Source: Gammaproteobacteria bacterium (GTDB lineage: Bacteria; Pseudomonadota; Gammaproteobacteria; UBA4575). Taken from it: a DNA stretch of 64,000 nt. Shown here one piece after another: positions 53,829 through 62,800 of this stretch. Below the pieces are notes generated by a model, which had not been told where the DNA came from, did not search any database, and saw only the letters and a program-made list of their open reading frames with translations. The position numbers were made by a program, and so were the translations under genes. The stretch is taken from positions 486,819 to 550,818 of the forward strand of contig JANQOB010000018.1 of the NCBI GenBank assembly GCA_028279275.1, read 5' to 3'. Within the stretch, counting starts at the first letter, position 1, and each line of letters opens with the position of its first letter.

Positions 53829-56800
53829 ATGGCAATTACGCAAACTTTTTCTCAATCCACCATATCTGGTTTAAATGTTAATAATCCAACTTCACTGCAA
53901 ATAGGTGCGGATGGCCGTCTTTATGTTTCACAACAGAATGGCCAAATCAAAATTTATGATCTAGCTCAGGATGCAGGTGGAAACTGGAGTGCATCCAATG
54001 AGGAAGTTATTAACTCTATTAATCAAATACCAAATCATGACGACGATGGTTCTTTAAATAATAGCGTCAACAACCGTCAGGTCACCGGAATCGTAGTAGA
54101 AGGTACTGCAGAGAATCCCGTTATATATGTTTCATCTAGTGACCCTCGTATTGGTGCTGGAGGTAGTGGAAATGATGTAGGCCTCGATACTAATTCTGGA
54201 ATTATTTCAAGACTTACTTGGAACGGTTCTTCATGGGACAAAGTTGATCTCGTAATTGGTTTGCCTCGCTCGGAAGAGAACCACTCTACTAATGGTCTAG
54301 ACATTCGAACCGAGAGCGTTGAGGTCTCTCCAGGTGTATTCGAAGATCATCAGATTATGTACGTCATGTCGGGTGGACATGCTAACAAAGGGGCACCATC
54401 AAATAACTTCACTTGGACACCAGAATATTATTACTCTGCCGCGGTACTTCGCGTCGACTTGACTCAGCTCGAACAAATTGAAGCTAACCTTATCGGTAGT
54501 GGAGGTTTAAATGGTGGCACATCATATGTTGATGAATATGTCTACGCATTACCTACGTTGGACGATCCAACACGCACCAACGTAACTGCCACAGTCGGAG
54601 ATGGGGCAATTGATTCCGCAGCGGGAACAACGGGTGCAGCTGATCAGGAAGCAGGTGATACATTTGGCGGTAATGATGGTCGCAACCAAGCCAAGTTTGA
54701 TCTGGACGGTCCGGTACAAGTCTATTCACCCGGATATCGCAACGCATATGATGTAGTCATAACCGAAAATGGGAATATCTACACCTTCGATAATGGTCCA
54801 AACAATGGATGGGGCGGCGGTCCTGTGTCCGATGATGGAGTTACTGAAGTTACCAGTGAAACACAGGTAGCAACCAACCAACCGAACCTTAGCGATAATA
54901 CGAATGATGGTGATCCGGATAACTTGCATATTGTTGAACCAGGTTCTTATGGAGGTCATCCTAATCCGACTCGTGCATCAGGTGCAGCTGCGGGTCTTTG
55001 GTCGGGTCAGGGTAATGATTTAGATGCGGACAATTCGACTCCAGATGATTTGAGCGAAAATGTTCAACTCACACCAATCAGCGATCCTGGCAATGACCCC
55101 GGTACAGTTTGGGATGACCTGCCAACTGATTGGGACACTATAACTGGTGGCAATACGAATCCAATCGAAGGTGTTTACTTTGGTCCTGATAATAGTCCAG
55201 GTCCACAGGATACTTCATTGCTCTCAATCAACTCATCCTCAAATGGGTTAACAGAATATACAGCAAACAATATTGGCGATGGTGGACCGAATACTGAGTA
55301 TCTAGCGGTTGTATCTTTTAATGGTAATTTAACGATAATTGAAATTGACACTGACGGCACGGTTGCGGGCAGTAATGTTACCGACACAGAATCAATTAAT
55401 GTTGGCGGTACCCCACTGGACGTTACGGCTCTTGGTAATAGTGGTATTCCGGGTAGTGGCGGCACAGGAGCAGGAGCCATATTCGTTGCACAATTCGGCA
55501 GCAATAATATCGTCGTGTTGGAGCCGGGTGATCCGCCAGGCGTTGATTTAGATGCAGATAATGACGGCGTTCTTGATAAGGACGACCCACTACAATTTGA
55601 TCCCGATAATGGTACACAGACTATTCTTCAAGGTGGTCAGACATTGCTTTGGGACTTCAACCCTGCCAGTCCAAACCCAGGGCCTGATGGTGAATACAAT
55701 ATCGGCTTTAACGGCTGGATGATTGATGGTGTTGGTGAAATCAATCCGGATGTTTTAATTGACAACCCGGGTGCAGATCTACTTACCGATCTCGACAATA
55801 CGATCCGTGGTGGAGCACCAGGTGTGATTCAAGTAAAACAGGTCACTGATGGTGATGCATTTACCAATAACAATACACAAAACGATGCGATTCAAACCGG
55901 CTTTACTCCAGCTAGCAACGTTGCAGACTTTACGATTAGGGTCCCAATTTTCAATCCATATTCCAGTGTAGGTCTAGACCAAAATTTTGGTTCTGTTGGT
56001 TTTGCACTTGGTGATGGGACACAGTCAAACTACCTAAAAGTTGTTGCTGGTGTAGGAGGCGGTGTTCCTCGTTTACAGGTTTTATATGAGGAAAATGACG
56101 CAATCGTCAACGATATTACAGTCAATGGTGCGGCTGATTCTGACTTTAATGACGCTGCAACCAACGCTACGGGTAACGCGATATTTGAACTCTATTTAGA
56201 AGTTGATTTGTCCACGCCAGGTGCGGCAACTGCACAGGCATTTTACAACTACGAATTATCACCTGGTGGGGGTTTAGTGCTCGCACAGCCCAAGGCAATT
56301 GGAGGTCCAATTGCACTTCAAGGAGAAGTTCTTGCTGCCGTGCTGGGCCAGAAGACGATTAGTAGCCCAGGTTCAAATGTACTACCTTCTTCTGCAATCG
56401 TTACATTAATATCTACTTCCACCGGTCCCGAGACACCATTCGAGGCAAACTTTGTCGATCTTGAAATCTCGTCGTCCGAATTTCCGCCTCAAACATTTGA
56501 AGATGTTCAAGACCAGGCCGATCTTGACAGTCGAACACCAACAGGTGGGGTTGACACCGTTGATTACGACGGCAGTACTGACATCAATTTACCTGATGGT
56601 TTCGAAAATGTAGATCTTGAAGATAACGCAAACAATAATTTTACTGTAACCCTTAATGACGACGATAATTTAGTGATTGCAGGGCCAGGTACTCATGTTG
56701 TTGATGGCCAAGGCGGCGCTGATACGTATCAAGGCACATCAAGTAATCTTAATGGCGACTCTTTTGGCAGTTTTGATGAAGATGATCAAGTCATCATTCA

Positions 56801-59800
56801 AGGTGCTAACGTTACCATTTCTGATATTGATGAAGGTTCGGCAATACTCACCTTGTCTGACGGCAGCGTATTAACCTTCCTGGGTGACTTTGATCTTGAT
56901 GGTTTTGCTGCCAATGCCAGTAACGGTGACACCATCATCACCTATACACCGACAAGCATCCCTATTTTCGCCATTAATGCCAATGGCAGTGAAGTTACAC
57001 TGACGGCAGATGATGGTACGGATGTAACATTTCTTGCTGGTTCCGTAGTTAATACAAATGGCTATCTAGTCGCTGGTAGTGCTAACACTGCAACTGGGCC
57101 ACTTAACAGTATTTTGCCAGGGGAAATTGAGAATTTTACCAATACAATTCAAGCAGATTTTGCTCCGATTTTAACCACAGAATTTTGGGATCCACCTGGG
57201 GGTGCGGAAGCTTTATATTCCATACCCGTTGCAGACATCGGTGTGAATGCTGGTTCTGAAATTATTGTACAGTTTTTATTGAATGAAACGTTTGAGACAC
57301 TTCCGGATTTAGATAACAGTCAGGATCCAACTGGTGATCGTATTTTCGATATCGAAATCGAAGGTGCAATACCTACTGAGTTCAACGATATTGATCAATA
57401 CGGGATTACAGGTGGATTTGGTGTTGGGTTTTCACGCTCGGCTGTCGTTACTCTTGGGGATGACGGTACTGCAAATACCCTCGATTTTGAATTTCAACAT
57501 ATTTCTGAAAATCCCGCATGGAAGGGATTAGTTATCTATGGCGTACCTGGCGATCCAATTGTTTCCATATTAGGTGGAGATCAAACGGTTAGTGAAAATG
57601 CTGGACAAATTCAAATATCACTTGCAACCCATATACCAGTGCCTAATGCAGAGACGATTGATGTAACGATTGAGATTGTACCAACTGCAGGCATTACAGC
57701 AGGTCCGGGTGGAGATTATGAATACACTCCAACTCCTTCTGGAAGTTTTAATCCGGTTACAGGTATTTATACCGATACACTTGCTATTGCGGGCGGATCT
57801 TCAGATGTAACTTTATTTATTGACATCCTGCAAGACCCTGAAGAGGAAATGAATGAAATGTTCACCGTTAACATTTCAAATGTAAGTTCCAATGCACAAA
57901 TTGGTGTCGACAGTAGTGTAACCATCACGATTCAAGATGATGATTCCGCTCCGTCTGGTGGTGCTGCGGAATTTTCTGTTACTCCTAATGCAACCAATGT
58001 TGATAGCTCTAACTTTGGCGCGAATTCATTCCAAATCACAAACACTGGAAATAAAAAGATCACTCAAGTTGATATTGATGTTACTAACGCTTTATTAACG
58101 GATGCAGTATTTGATCCATTTGGAATTGCGGGCGATACCATCGGCAAAGAGTTATCAATCGATACAGCAGGAGGCACAGGTGTTAACGCCCCAGCACCTT
58201 ATGTTGGAACAGGTGGAATCGCAGGTTTTGAAGGTCTTCAGCTTTTATTTGATGTAAACACAAATGGTGGTTTCGAACCTGGAGAAACCGTCGGTTTCTC
58301 TGTAGATATGGATCCAAATTCGATTGCAGGTGCATTGAAATCAACATTGGATTCAGGTGCAGATCCTGCGGGTTGGGATATCGGTGGTGTGTCTGGTGCA
58401 GAATTAATAGGTTCAAGTTTTACTATTACATTTGAAGATGGCTCTTCAGCTACCGGACAGTTACAAGGTAATGGCACACAAGGAGGTGCAACAGGACAAG
58501 CTTCTCAAGATATATCTGTGATGGAGCCCGTATTAACGGTTAATGGTTTAACGGAAGGGGGTGTTGGAACATATAACGGCTCACCTATAGTGACGATTAA
58601 TGGACCCGCTGGCGAGACTGCTCGTGTTGTATTAATGAAAGGCTTTATACAACCGGGTGAAAATAACTTCGGCCCTCCATTTGAAGCACAACTTGATGCA
58701 CAACTGAATGCATTGGTTGCATCAAATTCTCCAATTAACAATGCTGTGGAATTTCAAACCGTAGATGTGTTGTTGGATGGAACAGATCAAGATATTTCTA
58801 ACTTATTTGATGTTTCGCAGTTATTAAATGGCGAAACAGTTGGCGGCGGTGGTTGGACCGATGCACTTGAGGATCAGCTACCGCTTGTGTTTGCTGCCAG
58901 TGTTATTGATCCGAGTAACAATAATCTGCCAACAAGCTCTGTAAGTGATCCAATTTTCTTGCAATACACTGAAGAATTGCCAGCCGACTTAGGGCTTACT
59001 AAAACAGCAAGCAACCCAACCCCGATAATTGGCGAACAAATAACGTTCACGCTGACTGTTAATAACAATGGCACGGGTGATGCTACCGGTGTACAAGTTG
59101 AAGACATCTTGCCTGCCGGATATACATTTGTTTCTGCAGAAGGTGACGGAACATATGACGACACTACAGGTATATGGGATGTCGGTGCAGTTGCTAATGG
59201 CAACAGTGCCAGTCACGCAATAACAGTGACAGTGAATGAAATAATAGATGAATCAGTAATAACGCCTTTATTCCGCATTAATGCAGGCGGCCCCGAGGTT
59301 GCTGCTACTGATGGAGGCCCTAACTGGACCGAGGATCAATCGGGGTCAGGCGATCCTGCAGATGCCAATGGTGATGCTAATCCTGGTACGCCATCGATCT
59401 ATTTGGTTGATCGCGGGTTGCCTGATGATGATGTTACTTACGGTGACAACACACCTCCAGGTCCTGGAGTAAACCTCACCACTGCACCTGATGCATTATT
59501 TGTAACCGAGCGCTTTAGCACGCTTGCTAATCCAAATAATATTGGCTACGCATTTGATGTAGCAGATGGTGATTACATAGTCGATTTATTTTTCGATGAG
59601 TTATTTTTTACAGCGGGTGGAAGTCGAATATTTGATGTCGAAATTGAAGGCAATCTAGTACTTGATGATTTTGATACAGCCGCAACGTTCGGTAATGATT
59701 CAGGTGTTCAGAGTTTTCAAACTTCTGTTTCAGATGGTACTTTAAACATTGAGTTACTGAAAACTGCTACTAACAATCCACATGTTGCTGCAATTCAAGT

Positions 59801-62800
59801 TAGCTCGATTGAAACTAATCTTGATAGCCTCGCATATGCAAATTACGCTCAAATCATAACATCTGATCAGCTTGATCCAGACTCAGTCCCAGGTAATAAC
59901 TCTCAAGGAGAGGACGACGACGTCACTACATCCGTAACACCGGATAACACAGCTGATTTAGAACTTGTTAAAACAGTTTCTAATGATAGTCCGCTGTTGG
60001 GCGAGCAGATTACTTTCACGCTAACAGTTAATCATATTGCAGGTTCCGATACCTCAAATGTTTCTGTACAAGATCTATTACCGAACGGATTTACTTATGT
60101 AAGTGATAACGGTGGCGGTTCTTATGATACGGCAACAGGAATTTGGACAATTGGTGACTTAGCGAATGGGGCAAGCATAAGTTTAGATATTGTAGTGACT
60201 GTAAATACCCCTGCAGCACTTGTAGATACAGTTATATACCGTGTCAATGCAGGTGGTGCTCAAATTACTGCATCAGATGGCGGTCCAAATTGGACTGCGG
60301 ATTTAGGGCCGGGCGGTAGTGAATTCAAAATTGGTGCGGGTGGAAATAATATTTCTAACACCAGTGGTATGAGTTTACACCCAAGTGTTGTTGCTGGAAC
60401 ACCTCTTGGAATTTTTGCTCAAGAGCGCTGGGATCCATCGGCTGCACCTACCATGCTTTATGAATTTGATGTCGCAGAGGGCATCTATGAAGTTCGTTTG
60501 TTTATGGGGAACAACTTTAATGGAACTCAAAATCCAGGTGCACGTGTTTTCGATGTGGAAATTGATGGTAATCAGTTTGCTAATTTGAACGATGTTGATC
60601 TTGCTGGTCAATTTGGTCACAAGCAAGGCGGCATGATTTCAAATGTGGTTAACGTTACTGACGGAACACTTGAAATTGAGTTTTTCCACAACAATCCATT
60701 AGCCGATAATCCATTAATAAATGGAATAGAAATAATTGCACTTGCACCTGATTACACCAATTTTGCACAAATACTCACATCTGATCGAGAAGACCCAGAT
60801 TCAACACCTGGCAATGGTGCAGCGTTAGAAGATGATGATTTTACTTTGGCCGTTACCCCAGATCTCACTGCAGATTTAGAACTCACCAAAACCGTATCCG
60901 ATTCTACTCCTGCATTTGGTGATACTGTAACGTTTACGTTAACCGTCGACCATGTTGATGTTTCTGGTTCTGATGCGAGCGGTGTATCCGTACAGGATCT
61001 ATTGCCTGATGGTTTTACTTATGTAAGTGATAATGGTGGTGGTGACTACAATCCTAATACCGGTGTATGGACCATTGGCGATTTAGCAAGCGGTGCTAGC
61101 ACCAGCTTAGAAATCGAAGCCACAGTTAATGATGTGGTCATTCCAGAAACTGTGGTATATCGAGTTAATCCTGGCGGCAGTACACAAACAGCCGCAGATT
61201 CATCAGCTCCTGACTGGCTCGGTGATTCTCTGGCAGATCCTAACGTTGGGACAAATAGTTTCGGTACTGGGATCAATCTCACTGGTGGCAATGCATTTGG
61301 AAATGAAAATGGTTCTCCTACATTTGACTTATCATTGTTACCAAGTGGTACGTCGGCTCCGGAAGTGTTGTTTGAAACAGAACGTTTCGAAACTCAGGAG
61401 TGGGATTTCACCGTTACTGATGGTGACTACAAAGTTAATTTATATTTTGCAGAAATATTTGCTAATAGTGCGGGCGCGCGAGTTTTTGATGTTTCTATTG
61501 AAGGAGGCATAGTTTTAGATGATTACGATATCTTTGCCGATGCTGCTGCACAAACAGGTGGCACAGGTCAGAATGTTGCGTTACTTAAGAGTTTTGATGT
61601 AAACGTAGACGACGGTAATCTTGATGTTGATTTCTTTACAGAAGTCGATAATGCAAAAATCAGTGCAATCGAAATTATTAATATAGGTGATCCGATTGTT
61701 CCAAATTATGATAATTATGCTCAGATTCTAACTTCTAGCTTAGCTGATCCAGATTCAACACCGGGCGATGATTCAATTGGTGATGATGACGATGCTACGG
61801 TTGTTGTATTACCATCATCTACAGGGCAAAACGAAGCGACAATTTTAGCCATAACTGATGCAGAAGAACCAAACATCAATGGACAATTTGTTGTCAGCTT
61901 AGAAGAAGCAGCAAGTGTAGAAACAACAATTAGTTATACAGTTGCAGGTTCCGCAACAGAAGGAGACGACTACACTGCTTTGAGCGGAAGCGTTGTAATT
62001 GCACAAGGCACAACTTCTGCGCCCATCGATGTCATGGTGCTGGATGACCTCGAAGTAGAAGGTTTAGAAGATGTTATTGTGACACTTACCAGTGCAACTG
62101 GAGATCCCAGTGTTGTAGTTGGCCCAAGTAATAATGCAGCTACAGTTAACATTATAGATAACGATGTACCTAACGAATTAAGCATTGTAAACAATGGAGA
62201 TGCTTCCGAGCCCGATGTAGACGGTCAATTCCAAGTTAGCTTAAGTCAAATTGCTACAACAAACACAATCGTTACATACACTGTTGATGTTACAAGTTCT
62301 GCAACTGCGGGAAGCGACTACACTGCTTTAACTGGGACCGTAACGATTTTGGCAGGTGATTTATCTGCGCCCATCGATGTTGAAGTTATTGATGATTTAG
62401 AATTGGAAGGTTCCGAAGATGTCATCGTCACACTAAATGGAGTGACGGGTGATGCAAACATTACAATTGGTGCTACGGATACGGCAACTGTAACCATAGG
62501 TGATGATGATGTACCTAATGAAGTATCCATTTCTAATAATGGAGATGCTTCGGAGCCGGATGTTGATGGACAATTCATAGTAAGTCTCACCGCAATTGCA
62601 CAAACAAATACAGTTGTTACTTACACCGTCGATACATTAACTCCTGGCACTGCCACACCAGGTGCAGATTACACTGCACTTACCGGGACAGTAATTATTC
62701 CTGCAGGTGATTTATCTGCACCAATCAATATTGAAGTTATTGATGATTTAGATCTAGAAGGTACAGAGAATGTTACGGTAACCCTCGCAAGTGCAACAGG

